Positions 42,264-51,097 of a stretch of DNA of 64,000 bases are shown piece after piece. The DNA is from JACJXW01 sp964418125 (GTDB taxonomy: Bacteria > Bacteroidota > Bacteroidia > Chitinophagales > Saprospiraceae), in the NCBI GenBank assembly GCA_964418125.1, contig CAYQKY010000003.1, positions 90,049-154,048 of the forward strand. The letters run 5' to 3'. The notes beneath the pieces are model-generated. The model searched no databases. It was not told the origin of the DNA and saw only the letters and a list, made by a program, of their open reading frames with translations. Made by a program: the position numbers and the translations under genes. Within the stretch, counting starts at the first letter, position 1. Each line of letters starts with the position of its first letter.

Positions 42264-44165
42264 ATGACACTACAGATCAAGTCCTTTGACGAATATAAGG
42301 ACGTCTACCGCCGCAGCGTAGAAGACCCGGAAGGTTTCTGGGCAGAACAAGCATCCACTTTTACCTGGCGTAAAAAATGGGACAAAGTCCTGGAGTGGAA
42401 CTTCCGCGACCCCGATATCAAATGGTTTGTCGGTGGAAAGCTGAATATTACTGAGAACTGCCTGGACCGCCACCTGGAGAGCCGCGGCGACCAGGTTGCC
42501 ATTCTTTTCGAACCCAACCAGCCGGACGCCCCGGTGCAGAAATACACCTATAAGGAATTACACGCCGCCGTATGTAAAACAGCCAATGCCCTGAAGGCCA
42601 ACGGCATTGAAAAGGGGGACCGCGTTTGTTTCTACATGCCCATGGTCCCTGAACTGGCCATTGGCGTTCTGGCTTGTGCCCGTATCGGAGCTATTCACTC
42701 TGTGGTTTTCGCCGGTTTCTCCGCTCAGGCCCTGGCCGACCGGATTAAGGACGCCACCTGTAAAATGGTGATCTGCTCCGACTATAACGACCGGGGCGCC
42801 AAGCACATCCCGGTAAAACAGGTCGTCGATGATGCCCTGGCCATGGATTGCGATAGCATCGAAACCGTGCTGGTCCATAAAAACACAGGAGACGGCGTCA
42901 ATATGGTGAGCGGCCGGGACAAGTGGTGGCACGAGGAAGTGGACGGCCAAAGCCCCGAGTGCGAGGCCGAAGAAATGGATGCCGAAGACATGCTCTTCAT
43001 CCTCTACACTTCCGGTTCTACCGGCAAACCCAAAGGGGTCGTCCATACCTGTGGCGGATACATGGTTTACACCGCCTATTCATTCAAGAACGTCTTCCAG
43101 TACCAGGATGGAGACATCTACTGGTGCACCGCCGATATTGGCTGGATCACCGGGCACTCCTACATCGTCTACGGCCCGCTCCTGGCCGGCGCCACCACGG
43201 TGATGTTCGAAGGGGTGCCCACCTACCCGGACGCCGGGCGCTTCTGGGCGGTTTGCGACAAGCTGAAGGTCAACCAGTTCTATACTGCGCCCACGGCCAT
43301 CCGCGCCCTGATGGCGCAAGGCGACGAATGGGTGGAAGGATACGGCCTGAGTTCTATCAAGGTTTTGGGGACGGTGGGCGAACCCATCAATGAAGAGGCC
43401 TGGGAATGGTACTATGAAAAGGTGGGTAAGGGCAACTCCCCCATCGTCGATACCTGGTGGCAGACGGAAACGGGCGGCATCCTGATCTCCGGCCTGGGGC
43501 CACTCAGCCCCATGAAACCGGCTCACGCCGGCTATCCTCTGCCGGGTATTCAGCCCTGCCTCATGGATGCGGACGGCAAGGAGCTCAGCGGCAACGATGT
43601 TGAAGGCCTGCTGTGCATCAAATTCCCCTGGCCTTCCATGCTGCGAACTACGTACGGAGACCACGAAAGATGCCGGCAGACTTACTTCTCGGCTTTCCAG
43701 GACAAATACTTCACTGGTGACGGCGCCCGGCGCGATAAGGACGGCATGTACCGGATCATCGGCCGGGTCGATGACGTGATCAATGTATCCGGACACCGAA
43801 TGGGTACGGCCGAGGTCGAGAACGCCATCAATGAACACCCTCAGGTAGTGGAATCGGCAGTAGTCGGTTATCCGCACGATATCAAGGGGCAGGGTATCTA
43901 CGCCTATGTGATCACCGCCGGGCCGGTGAGCGACGAAGAGGCCTTCCGCAAGGAGATCCTTGCCGTAGTGACCAGGGAGATCGGCCCGATCGCCAAACCG
44001 GATAAGATACAGATCGTCTCCGGCCTGCCGAAAACCCGCTCGGGCAAGATCATGCGCCGGATACTCCGCAAAGTGGCTTCCGGCGACACTTCCAACCTCG
44101 GCGACACTTCTACCCTTCTCAACCCGGAAGTGGTCGATGAGATCAAGAGTGGAGCGACCAGCTAG
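42264..44165 (+). CDS. acs: Acetyl-CoA synthetase (AMP-forming)
   Basis: 633 residues, normal length. Order: N-terminal cap (FWAEQASTFTWRKKWDKVLEW), ATP loop YTSGSTGKPKGVVHTCGGYM (A3 motif), WCTADIGWITGHSYIVYGPL, the acetate pocket WWQTETGGI, YFTGDGARRDKDGMYRIIGRVDDVINVSGHRMGTAEVE in parts (A7/A8 hinge), and catalytic Lys595 in KTRSGKIMRR. The Lys is the usual target of acetylation control; no acetyltransferase gene is in the window. It activates acetate taken up by the symporter to acetyl-CoA. It is preceded by an operator-like box and separated from the kinase-regulator pair by about 115 bp. Confidence 0.96.
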   Translation: MTLQIKSFDEYKDVYRRSVEDPEGFWAEQASTFTWRKKWDKVLEWNFRDPDIKWFVGGKLNITENCLDRHLESRGDQVAILFEPNQPDAPVQKYTYKELHAAVCKTANALKANGIEKGDRVCFYMPMVPELAIGVLACARIGAIHSVVFAGFSAQALADRIKDATCKMVICSDYNDRGAKHIPVKQVVDDALAMDCDSIETVLVHKNTGDGVNMVSGRDKWWHEEVDGQSPECEAEEMDAEDMLFILYTSGSTGKPKGVVHTCGGYMVYTAYSFKNVFQYQDGDIYWCTADIGWITGHSYIVYGPLLAGATTVMFEGVPTYPDAGRFWAVCDKLKVNQFYTAPTAIRALMAQGDEWVEGYGLSSIKVLGTVGEPINEEAWEWYYEKVGKGNSPIVDTWWQTETGGILISGLGPLSPMKPAHAGYPLPGIQPCLMDADGKELSGNDVEGLLCIKFPWPSMLRTTYGDHERCRQTYFSAFQDKYFTGDGARRDKDGMYRIIGRVDDVINVSGHRMGTAEVENAINEHPQVVESAVVGYPHDIKGQGIYAYVITAGPVSDEEAFRKEILAVVTREIGPIAKPDKIQIVSGLPKTRSGKIMRRILRKVASGDTSNLGDTSTLLNPEVVDEIKSGATS

Positions 44166-44193
44166 TGAATTACTAACCTTCAATGCCTGCGAG

Positions 44194-44217
44194 GGGCTGC
44201 TCTTTCGGGAGCAGCCC
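44194..44217 (+). terminator. Hairpin between acs and prpE
   Basis: GGGCTGCTC/GAGCAGCCC, 9-bp perfect stem with a 6-nt loop, followed by a T-rich stretch (CCCTTTTCTTATT). A second 9-bp repeat (TGCTCCGTC/GACGGAGCA) lies 20 bp on. It is an attenuator or terminator between the two ligase genes. Confidence 0.55.
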
Positions 44218-44333
44218 ATACTCCCTTTTCTTATTGAGGCTGCTCCGTCTTCACCGGCAGTAGCCCGGCTACGACGGAGCAACCTCCTTATTGCAGTCCT
44301 TCTTTTAAAAATACATGCAAAAAACATCAGATC

Positions 44334-46229
44334 ATGACCTACCAAGAATTTTACGATAGAAGCATGTCGTCTCCCGAAGCGTTCTGGCGGGAACAGGCGG
44401 AAGCTATACCCTGGTTTAAGAAACCGGAGAAGATCCTCTCCAAAGATGAAGAAGGGCTGTATCGCTGGTACGAAGGCGGGAAACTCAACACTGCTTACAT
44501 CGCCCTGGACCGCCATGTCGAAAATGGCCGAGGCCAACAGGTAGCGCTGTATTACGACTCTCCGGTAACGGACAGGAAACAGGTTTTCACATATGAAGAA
44601 TTGCTGGATGAAGTTAAGCTGTTCGCAGGAGTGCTCAGAGAACGGGGTGTTCAAAAAGGAGATACCGTTATCATCTACATGCCAATGATCCCCCAAACGG
44701 TGGTCGCCATGCTGGCCTGTGCCCGGTTGGGGGCTATCCATTCTGTGGTTTTTGGCGGCTTCGCTCCCCACGAACTGGCCATTCGTATCGATGACGCCAA
44801 ACCAAAGTTACTCCTGGCCGCCAGCTGCGGTATTGAGATCACCAAGGTCATTGACTATGTAAAGATCATCAATGAAGCCCTGGAGGAATCCGAACACCAA
44901 CCCGAAGGCTGTATTGTCTACCAGCGGCCACAACTGACGGCTCCCCTGAAATCAGGGCGCGACTATGACTGGCAGGCCCTGCTAGACAAGGCCGAACCGG
45001 CGGATTACGTCCCGGTGGAAGCTACCGATCCGCTCTACATTCTTTACACCTCAGGCACCACGGGCCGCCCCAAAGGCGTCATGCGTGATAATGGCGGGCA
45101 CGCCGTAGCCATGGAGTTTAGCATGAAGTATATCTATGGGGTACAACCCGGGGATGTATACTGGGCTGCCTCAGATGTCGGATGGGTAGTGGGGCATTCC
45201 TACATTGTGTACGCCCCCCTCATTCACGGCTGTTCCACCATCCTGTATGAGGGCAAGCCGGTAAAAACGCCCGATGCGGGTTCCTTCTGGCGGGTCATCG
45301 AAGAATACAAAGTGAAGGCCTTCTTCACGGCGCCCACCGCCTTCCGCGCCATTAAAAAAGAAGACCCCAACGGAGTCCTGAAGAAGAAATACGACACCAG
45401 CAGCCTGCAATACCTGTTCCTGGCCGGCGAGCGCTGCGATGTCGCCACGCTGGAATGGTCCGGCGGACTGCTCCGCGTGCCGGTCATCGACCACTGGTGG
45501 CAGACCGAATCCGGCTGGCCCATGCTGTCCAACATGGTTGGGGTAGAACAATTGCCCATTAAACCCGGCTCCGCCGCCAAGCCGGTATGTGGATACGGCC
45601 TCAAGGTCGTCGGCCCGGACGGCGAGGGCCTGCCGGCGCGGCAGGAAGGCGCGGTAGTCATCCGGCTGCCCCTGCCGCCGGGGTGCCTGCCCAACCTCTG
45701 GAACGATACCGCCCGTTTCCTCTCATCATACATGAGTTCCTACCCGGGCTATTACTTCACCGGTGATGGGGGCTACATCGATGAAGACGGATACGTGTTC
45801 ATCACCGGCAGGATCGATGACATCATCAATGTGGCGGGGCACCGCCTTTCCACAGCAAAGATGGAAGAAGTCGTGGCTTCTCACCCGGCCGTTGCCGAAT
45901 GCGCTGTGATCGGTGTCGAAGACGAAATGAAAGGCCAGATACCCATCGGGTTCGTTGTCCTGAAAGGAGGCGTCGACAAAACGGAAACAGACCTGGAACA
46001 GGAACTGATACAAATGGTAAGGGCCAAGGTGGGCCCGGTAGCCTCTTTCAAAAAAGTAGCGGTGGTGCCCAGGCTGCCCAAAACCCGGTCGGGAAAAATA
46101 CTGCGGCGCATCATGCGGCAGATCGCCGACGGCAAACCGTTCGCCACCCCTTCCACCATCGAGGATATGACCGTACTGCCTGAACTGGAAACCCTGATGC
46201 GGGAGCGAAAGATCAGCCATGGCGCCTGA
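44334..46229 (+). CDS. prpE: Propionyl-CoA synthetase (PrpE-like acyl-CoA ligase)
   Basis: 631 residues, a paralogue of acs with the PrpE marks: YTSGTTGRPKGVMRDNGGHA in place of the acs HTCGGY form, WAASDVGWVVGHSYIVYAPL, the SLQYLFLAGERCD block, and DHWWQTESGWPM (Ser-Gly-Trp, where acs has Thr-Gly-Gly), which shapes a larger acyl pocket. Hinge GRIDDIINVAGHRLST and catalytic Lys588 (KTRSGKILRR) are intact. It should activate propionate or other short acyls. It lies 168 bp after acs behind a hairpin, so it may be expressed from the acs promoter at lower level or from its own. Confidence 0.92.
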   Translation: MTYQEFYDRSMSSPEAFWREQAEAIPWFKKPEKILSKDEEGLYRWYEGGKLNTAYIALDRHVENGRGQQVALYYDSPVTDRKQVFTYEELLDEVKLFAGVLRERGVQKGDTVIIYMPMIPQTVVAMLACARLGAIHSVVFGGFAPHELAIRIDDAKPKLLLAASCGIEITKVIDYVKIINEALEESEHQPEGCIVYQRPQLTAPLKSGRDYDWQALLDKAEPADYVPVEATDPLYILYTSGTTGRPKGVMRDNGGHAVAMEFSMKYIYGVQPGDVYWAASDVGWVVGHSYIVYAPLIHGCSTILYEGKPVKTPDAGSFWRVIEEYKVKAFFTAPTAFRAIKKEDPNGVLKKKYDTSSLQYLFLAGERCDVATLEWSGGLLRVPVIDHWWQTESGWPMLSNMVGVEQLPIKPGSAAKPVCGYGLKVVGPDGEGLPARQEGAVVIRLPLPPGCLPNLWNDTARFLSSYMSSYPGYYFTGDGGYIDEDGYVFITGRIDDIINVAGHRLSTAKMEEVVASHPAVAECAVIGVEDEMKGQIPIGFVVLKGGVDKTETDLEQELIQMVRAKVGPVASFKKVAVVPRLPKTRSGKILRRIMRQIADGKPFATPSTIEDMTVLPELETLMRERKISHGA

Positions 46230-46254
46230 AATAAACTGTATCGCCAAAGGCTTG

Positions 46255-46299
46255 TTTTTCAGATGAAGCAAATCCTGGTGTGTTGCTTCATCTGAAAAA
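46255..46299 (+). terminator. Strong terminator after prpE
   Basis: A 17-bp perfect stem (46255-46271 with 46283-46299) with flanking A and T runs closes the acs-prpE unit. Confidence 0.88.
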
Positions 46300-46353
46300 A
46301 TGAAAAATTGCCCGAATTTCGGGCAGGCTTAAATAAACAGAGGCATTGGCGAT

Positions 46354-47415
46354 ATGATGAAAGGTAACGTCCCTTCCAAAAAGAAAACCCTGATCCCGGT
46401 CAGCCCCAGGCTCCGGGATTACCTGCGGCGCCATAACCGCGCCACCGAACTGACCATCCAATACCGGGACCTTCTCCGGTATGAGTCTTCCGTACCGCTC
46501 ATCGACCAGCAGGGCAATGATACGCTCTGGGAAACCGTCTACTACTCCGAATCGGACCGCCGCGAGGTTAACGACGCCATGAAACGCATCTACGCCCTGT
46601 TGAAAACGGATGGAGATGTGGAAGTGCTCGACCACCTCACCGTAGCGCGCATCGACTTCTGTACTTTTGGCAATACCAAACCTTTCCGGGTCCGTATCAT
46701 CAACCGGCTGAATGACAACTATGACCACTTTTATGTCAAAAAAGCCGATGCCTCCCGCATATATGGCCTGGAGCTGGAGGATATGCTCTCCCCGAACCGG
46801 GTAATGTTCATGGTCGACCGGGATACCCTGATCGAAGAACACGTGGCCGGCATTCCCGGGGACGATTTCATGCGGCGGAGCCTGGAAGACACCACTTTCA
46901 ACCAGATCCGTATCGCCAAGGAATTCATTAAGTTCAACGAACGCTGCTTCGTTCGCCTCCTGGGTGATATGCGCTCTTACAACTATGTAGTGGACATCAC
47001 TCCCGATATTGAAGGTTCTCAGTTCAGGATGCGGGCCATTGACTTCGACCAGCAGTCCTTCGAAGGGCGCAAGAGTTTCTACCTTCCTCAATACTTTAAG
47101 GAGAACAACCCCATTATTTTCCTTGGCATGAAACACATGCGGCCCGAGACGGTAAAACAATACCAGCTCGAGGAACGCAGCCTCATCGCCGCCAGGGTAA
47201 AAACCTCCGACGCCCAGTTTACCGACTTGATGGAAGTTATGATCAAAGATGAACTTTCAACCGAAGAAAAGATCAACCAGCTCAGGGAGGAACTGGGCTA
47301 TCATCATAAAAACAGCCAGTTTGAAAAATGCAAAACTATGGGCGAGATCGTTCTGACCAATATCCAGTTACTCCTGCAGAAAGACTTCAAGCAGAGTATC
47401 CTTTATGAGGAGTGA
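46354..47415 (+). CDS. Conserved-type protein of unknown function downstream of prpE
   Basis: 353 residues, soluble, charged, no signal peptide or membrane helix. The start may be the first or second of two ATGs (46354, 46357). The body shows TELTIQYRDLLRYESSVPL, RVRIINRLNDNYDHFYVKKADASRIYGLELEDML in parts, RDTLIEEHVAGIPGDDFM and YNYVVDITPDIE followed by RAIDFDQQSFEGR. Its last 70 residues are helical (LREELGYHHKNSQFEKCKTM). AIDFDQQSFEGR resembles the metal-binding Asp loop of kinase-like or phosphotransferase folds, but no family could be named. The prpE terminator separates it from the island, so it may be independent. Confidence 0.75.
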   Translation: MMKGNVPSKKKTLIPVSPRLRDYLRRHNRATELTIQYRDLLRYESSVPLIDQQGNDTLWETVYYSESDRREVNDAMKRIYALLKTDGDVEVLDHLTVARIDFCTFGNTKPFRVRIINRLNDNYDHFYVKKADASRIYGLELEDMLSPNRVMFMVDRDTLIEEHVAGIPGDDFMRRSLEDTTFNQIRIAKEFIKFNERCFVRLLGDMRSYNYVVDITPDIEGSQFRMRAIDFDQQSFEGRKSFYLPQYFKENNPIIFLGMKHMRPETVKQYQLEERSLIAARVKTSDAQFTDLMEVMIKDELSTEEKINQLREELGYHHKNSQFEKCKTMGEIVLTNIQLLLQKDFKQSILYEE

Positions 47416-47452
47416 GCAAATGGAATAAGTGAATGTAGCCGGCCCAAAAAAA

Positions 47453-47481
47453 AACCTCCCTCCAAAAAGTCCGGAGAGAGG
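47453..47481 (+). terminator. Hairpin after the 353-residue protein gene
   Basis: AACCTCCCTCC pairs with GGAGAGAGG (one mismatch) behind an A-run, a form of terminator. Confidence 0.4.
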
Positions 47482-47686
47482 CTATCCCAAAAACCGATTA
47501 TATATATCACAAAAATCTAAATTTATTCCCGAAATAAAAAGCCTTTGCCAGACTTTTATACCCAAAGCCGGCAATTTATCGGCCAATAAGGGCTTCCTAT
47601 ACCCTATTCATGGTATTTTCCTCCTCCACCGCAGCAAACAACACAGGGCGCAGAATGGTTATACACTCAGCTCAGAATAATAAAAA

Positions 47687-48814
47687 ATGATGAATACACT
47701 CAATTCGGAAGAATTACGCCGATACGCCCGCCATCTTGCATTACCTGAATTCGGCCGGGAAGGGCAGGAAAAAGCCCGTCAGTCAAGTGTCCTGGTCATT
47801 GGCGCCGGGGGGCTGGGTAGCCCGATGCTGCTCTATCTGGCTGCCGCCGGGATCGGCAGGATCGGGATCGTCGATTTTGACCGGGTAGACGAGACCAACC
47901 TGCAGCGGCAGGTCCTTTACACAATGGAGGATATCGGCAAGCCCAAAGCCGTAACCGCCCGGCAGAAACTGCTGGCGCTCAACCCCCATATTGAAGTTGA
48001 GGCCTACGACGAACAACTGTCCAGTGAAAATGCCCTGGACATCATTTCCCGCTACGACATCGTGGCCGACGGCACCGACAATTTCCCCACCCGCTATCTG
48101 GTCAATGACGCCTGCGTACTGGCGGGGAAAGTCAACGTGTACGCCTCTATCTTTCGCTTTGAGGGGCAGGTTTCCGTCTTCAATTATCTAAGGGAAGATG
48201 GCAGCCGGGGCCCCAATTACCGGGACCTCTTCCCCACCCCACCCCCGGCAGAGCTGGTGCCCAATTGTGCGGAAGGAGGCGTCCTGGGCGTCCTGCCCGG
48301 TATCATCGGCAGTATGCAGGCCAATGAAGTTATAAAGGTGGCTACCGGCGTCGGCGAGCCCCTGAGCGGTAAACTATTCCTTTTCGATGCTTCCAGCTTT
48401 ACCACCCGGATACTTAAGGTCCGGAAAGACCCTGGCCTCGTGATCGAAAAGCTTATCGATTACGAGCAATTCTGCGCGCCTCAGCCGAAAACTCCCGTCC
48501 GGGAGATCAATGTCCTGGAACTCAAACGGATGATGGACGAAGGGGCCGATTTTCAACTCATAGATGTGCGTGAACCTTATGAATATGATATTGCCAACCT
48601 GGGTGGGGAACTAATCCCTCCCGGCCAGGTCAGGGAGCAGGCCGGGCGCATCGCCAAAGACAAGAAGGTAGTCCTCCATTGCCGCAGCGGCAAACGCAGC
48701 GCCGACGCCATCCGCGAGTTGCGCAAGGTTCACCCTCACGATAACCTCTATAACCTGAAGGGCGGAATACTGGCCTGGGCCAGGGAGATTGACCCTGACA
48801 TGAAAAGTTATTGA
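47687..48814 (+). CDS. HesA/MoeB/ThiF adenylyltransferase fused to a rhodanese domain
   Basis: 375 residues. The E1-like domain (1-260) has the ATP loop GAGGLGSP (39-46), DFDRVDETNLQRQ (the R-x-x-x-Q and N-L-x-R contacts), DGTDNFPTRYLVNDAC and PNCAEGGVLGVLPGIIGS with Cys194. The rhodanese domain (about 275-375) has DVREPYEY and active-site Cys332 in LHCRSGKRS. It adenylates the C-terminus of a small sulfur carrier (MoaD or ThiS type) and supplies sulfur. The CxxC pairs that bind zinc in E. coli MoeB are missing: the usual YRC region reads GPNYRDLFP, and no second pair is seen. Neighbours give no clue whether it serves molybdopterin, thiamine or tRNA thiolation. Confidence 0.92.
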   Translation: MMNTLNSEELRRYARHLALPEFGREGQEKARQSSVLVIGAGGLGSPMLLYLAAAGIGRIGIVDFDRVDETNLQRQVLYTMEDIGKPKAVTARQKLLALNPHIEVEAYDEQLSSENALDIISRYDIVADGTDNFPTRYLVNDACVLAGKVNVYASIFRFEGQVSVFNYLREDGSRGPNYRDLFPTPPPAELVPNCAEGGVLGVLPGIIGSMQANEVIKVATGVGEPLSGKLFLFDASSFTTRILKVRKDPGLVIEKLIDYEQFCAPQPKTPVREINVLELKRMMDEGADFQLIDVREPYEYDIANLGGELIPPGQVREQAGRIAKDKKVVLHCRSGKRSADAIRELRKVHPHDNLYNLKGGILAWAREIDPDMKSY

Positions 48815-48977
48815 ATATCAGCCGGATATTGGAAATAAGGGCTACCAATCTAGCATTGGACAAATGTCGGAAATCGGATAGCGGAAGTCGGAGTAGCTCC
48901 GGGCATTCCACAACTTCTCGGCTATCAACTGTGTCCAACGTTAGGCAGGTAGCCGAAATAAGGAGGCAGGTAGGCGG

Positions 48978-50048
48978 TCAGGATGGCCGCGCCACGATGT
49001 CTTCCCTTACCGTTTCGGGTATTTCCATTACCAGGCCCGGGCCGTAGGCCTTGGCCGGCGTCTGGAACCCCACCGGAACATTGCCGGCCAGTACCTTGCC
49101 GGTAATATTGAGGCTGGCATGAGCGGTAAGGGTATATCCTTCCGGAGTGATCAGCCGGGCGCTGCGGCTTTCACCCTTTTCATTCCAAACCTTGCCCCAG
49201 ATATAGCTTTTTCCTTTTTTTCGTTGTTCTTCGGAAGGCCCGGCGGGCCCTTTTTCTATGCGCCGCTTCACCATATTCCGCACAAAAGAAGTGCGCAAAA
49301 GCCAGTTGAAGTAGGGTTGCAGCCGAATGTACCGGTACGTTTTCGGATGTACCGAAGTATAAGCTTCAATATTCGGGATGCCTGTGCTGTAGTAAGCCGT
49401 AGAAACATCGCCCCAGGGTATTGTCATACAGAAGCGGCGCCGCTCTTCAGTGAACGGCACTTCCATCGTTTTATGCCCCATGGGCACCTTTCTGATCTTT
49501 CCGTCTTTTCTTACTGCCCCTCCCTCTCCCAGGTTTTCGGCCATGGTATTGGCGGTGCCCTGGGAAGGGCGTCCGCTGGAAGTGAAAGCCAGCTGTAAAT
49601 GGGTAGCATCCGGTAGTTTCTCCTTCAGGTAAAGAGCAGTACAATCGGTAGGCACCACATCGAAGCCGGCGCCGGGCATCAGCATCACTCCCGCTTCCCG
49701 GGCGCGCGGGCCCAAGGCCGCCGCCATTTCAAACACAGCGATCTCTCCGGTTATGTCCAGATAATTCACTCCATTGCGCAGACAAGCTTCCATCATGGGG
49801 CGGGCAGTATGAATGAAAGGGCCGGCAGCGTGTAACACAGCAATAACCCCTTCCAGGCCTTTATCAATTTCTCCGGGGCTATCCAGCCCGAAAACCCGAT
49901 AGGCCATCCCGAGCTTATCAGCCACCTGACGGGTTTTCTCTTCGGAACGGCCCGCCAGGATAGGCTGCATTCCCTTTTCCTTCGCCAGCTCTGCGATCAG
50001 TTTGCCGGTATAGCCATAAGCGCCGTATAGCAGAAAGTTTCTCGCCAT
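48978..50048 (-). CDS. Saccharopine dehydrogenase-like (trans-acting enoyl reductase family) oxidoreductase
   Basis: 356 residues. An N-terminal Rossmann fold begins FLLYGAYGYTGKLIAELA (GxxGxTG) and continues ILAGRSEEKTRQVADKLG, VLHAAGPFIHTARPMMEACL (an HAAGPF motif) and NYLDITGEIAVFE, all typical of the saccharopine dehydrogenase NADP-binding family found in bacteria as trans-acting enoyl reductases. The C-terminal part holds PGAGFDVVPTDCTALYLKEKL. No partner gene for lipid or polyketide synthesis lies nearby, so the substrate is unknown. It converges with the MoeB-like gene. Confidence 0.88.
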   Translation of the reverse strand: MARNFLLYGAYGYTGKLIAELAKEKGMQPILAGRSEEKTRQVADKLGMAYRVFGLDSPGEIDKGLEGVIAVLHAAGPFIHTARPMMEACLRNGVNYLDITGEIAVFEMAAALGPRAREAGVMLMPGAGFDVVPTDCTALYLKEKLPDATHLQLAFTSSGRPSQGTANTMAENLGEGGAVRKDGKIRKVPMGHKTMEVPFTEERRRFCMTIPWGDVSTAYYSTGIPNIEAYTSVHPKTYRYIRLQPYFNWLLRTSFVRNMVKRRIEKGPAGPSEEQRKKGKSYIWGKVWNEKGESRSARLITPEGYTLTAHASLNITGKVLAGNVPVGFQTPAKAYGPGLVMEIPETVREDIVARPS

Positions 50049-50287
50049 GTCTGTTTTTAACGCCTAAGGTAGGTATTACCGGGGACTATCCTGTAAGCCT
50101 GCTTTTCAGAATAATTCCGGCAACAGCAAAAAATGTTGGTGCTCAGCCGGTTAACACCTTGCCAACACTTTTCCACAGTATATTCACTATCAATTGGTTA
50201 GGAACTTTACGCCATTCCGGGATCTTTTTCCAGGCCCTTATTCGTTCAGCTAATAACGCCATTATTTCACTGAAAACCTTTACGCCT

Positions 50288-51013
50288 ATGATCATCAAAC
50301 TAACTCTGATCCGAAGCAAGCTGGAACAGCTCCGCCAAAAGAGCGGCGCCATTTTGGAACGGCACTGGCTCAAATTCCTGGTAGCCGCCTTTTTTTGTTT
50401 CCTGATGATGGAGCGCAACCTTACCCTGGAGCTGCGCCTGAGCACCGCCAAACCTTTTATGGACTGGAAGGAAGAAAACCCTGCCGCCGCCCGGGGCACT
50501 GCCCTGAAAAGCGGCCGGGATGGAGGAGGCAAAGCCGTCTTTATCACCAGCGGGGACACAGAAAAACGGCAAAGGCAGGAAGCCTACGTCAATCGTTTCT
50601 CCAAAGTAGCGCAGGCAGAAATGGAAAAGTACGGCATACCGGCCAGCATCAAACTGGCGCAGGGCCTGTTGGAAAGTAACGCAGGAAACAGCCCGATTGC
50701 CCGGGAAAACAACAACCATTTCGGAATAAAATGCTTTTCCCGCAATTGCCGCAAAGGCCACTGCCGCAACTTCGAGGACGACAGCCACAAGGATTTCTTC
50801 CGGGCCTACCGGTCTGCCTGGGAAAGCTTTCGCGCCCACAGCCTTATGCTGACAGAAAGCGAACGGTACAAACCGTTGTTTGCCCTGCCAAAAAACGATT
50901 ACCGCGCCTGGGCAACCGGTTTAGCGGAAGCAGGTTACGCTACTGACCCGGATTATGCGGAGAAGGTAGCCCGGCTGATCGAAGAGTTGGGCCTGCAACG
51001 ATTTGACGAGTGA
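50288..51013 (+). CDS. Glucosaminidase-domain membrane protein (peptidoglycan hydrolase)
   Basis: 241 residues from the ATG at 50288 (MIIKLTLIRSKLEQL); the longer frame from 50159 adds 43 residues without family similarity. One membrane segment at about 34-50 (LKFLVAAFFCFLMM) anchors it. A linker to about 95 precedes the GH73-type N-acetylglucosaminidase domain (about 98-241): YVNRFSKVAQAEMEKYGIPASIKLAQGLLESNAGNSPIARENNNHFGIKC in parts, with catalytic Glu129, and AWESFRAHSLMLTESERYKPLF. It cuts the glycan strand of peptidoglycan and resembles FlgJ/LytG-type domains of Bacteroidota. Four Cys near 155-165 may form disulfides. Confidence 0.9.
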   Translation: MIIKLTLIRSKLEQLRQKSGAILERHWLKFLVAAFFCFLMMERNLTLELRLSTAKPFMDWKEENPAAARGTALKSGRDGGGKAVFITSGDTEKRQRQEAYVNRFSKVAQAEMEKYGIPASIKLAQGLLESNAGNSPIARENNNHFGIKCFSRNCRKGHCRNFEDDSHKDFFRAYRSAWESFRAHSLMLTESERYKPLFALPKNDYRAWATGLAEAGYATDPDYAEKVARLIEELGLQRFDE

Positions 51014-51030
51014 AAGGAGTTTATTAGTGC

Positions 51031-51085
51031 GCAGTGTATCAGTGTTGCAGCAGAGAACTCCGATGCTCGGACACTGATACACTGC
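51031..51085. terminator. Inverted repeat between convergent glucosaminidase and sigma-54 regulator genes
   Basis: A 15-bp perfect repeat GCAGTGTATCAGTGT (51031-51045 with 51071-51085) with a 25-nt loop lies between the two stop codons. Probably a bidirectional terminator. Confidence 0.55.
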
Positions 51086-51097
51086 AACATCAAAACA

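Noticed and set aside
43080..44771. 563-codon minus-strand frame spanning the end of acs and the start of prpE
   Set aside because: It runs across two genuine genes in antisense and shows no domain.
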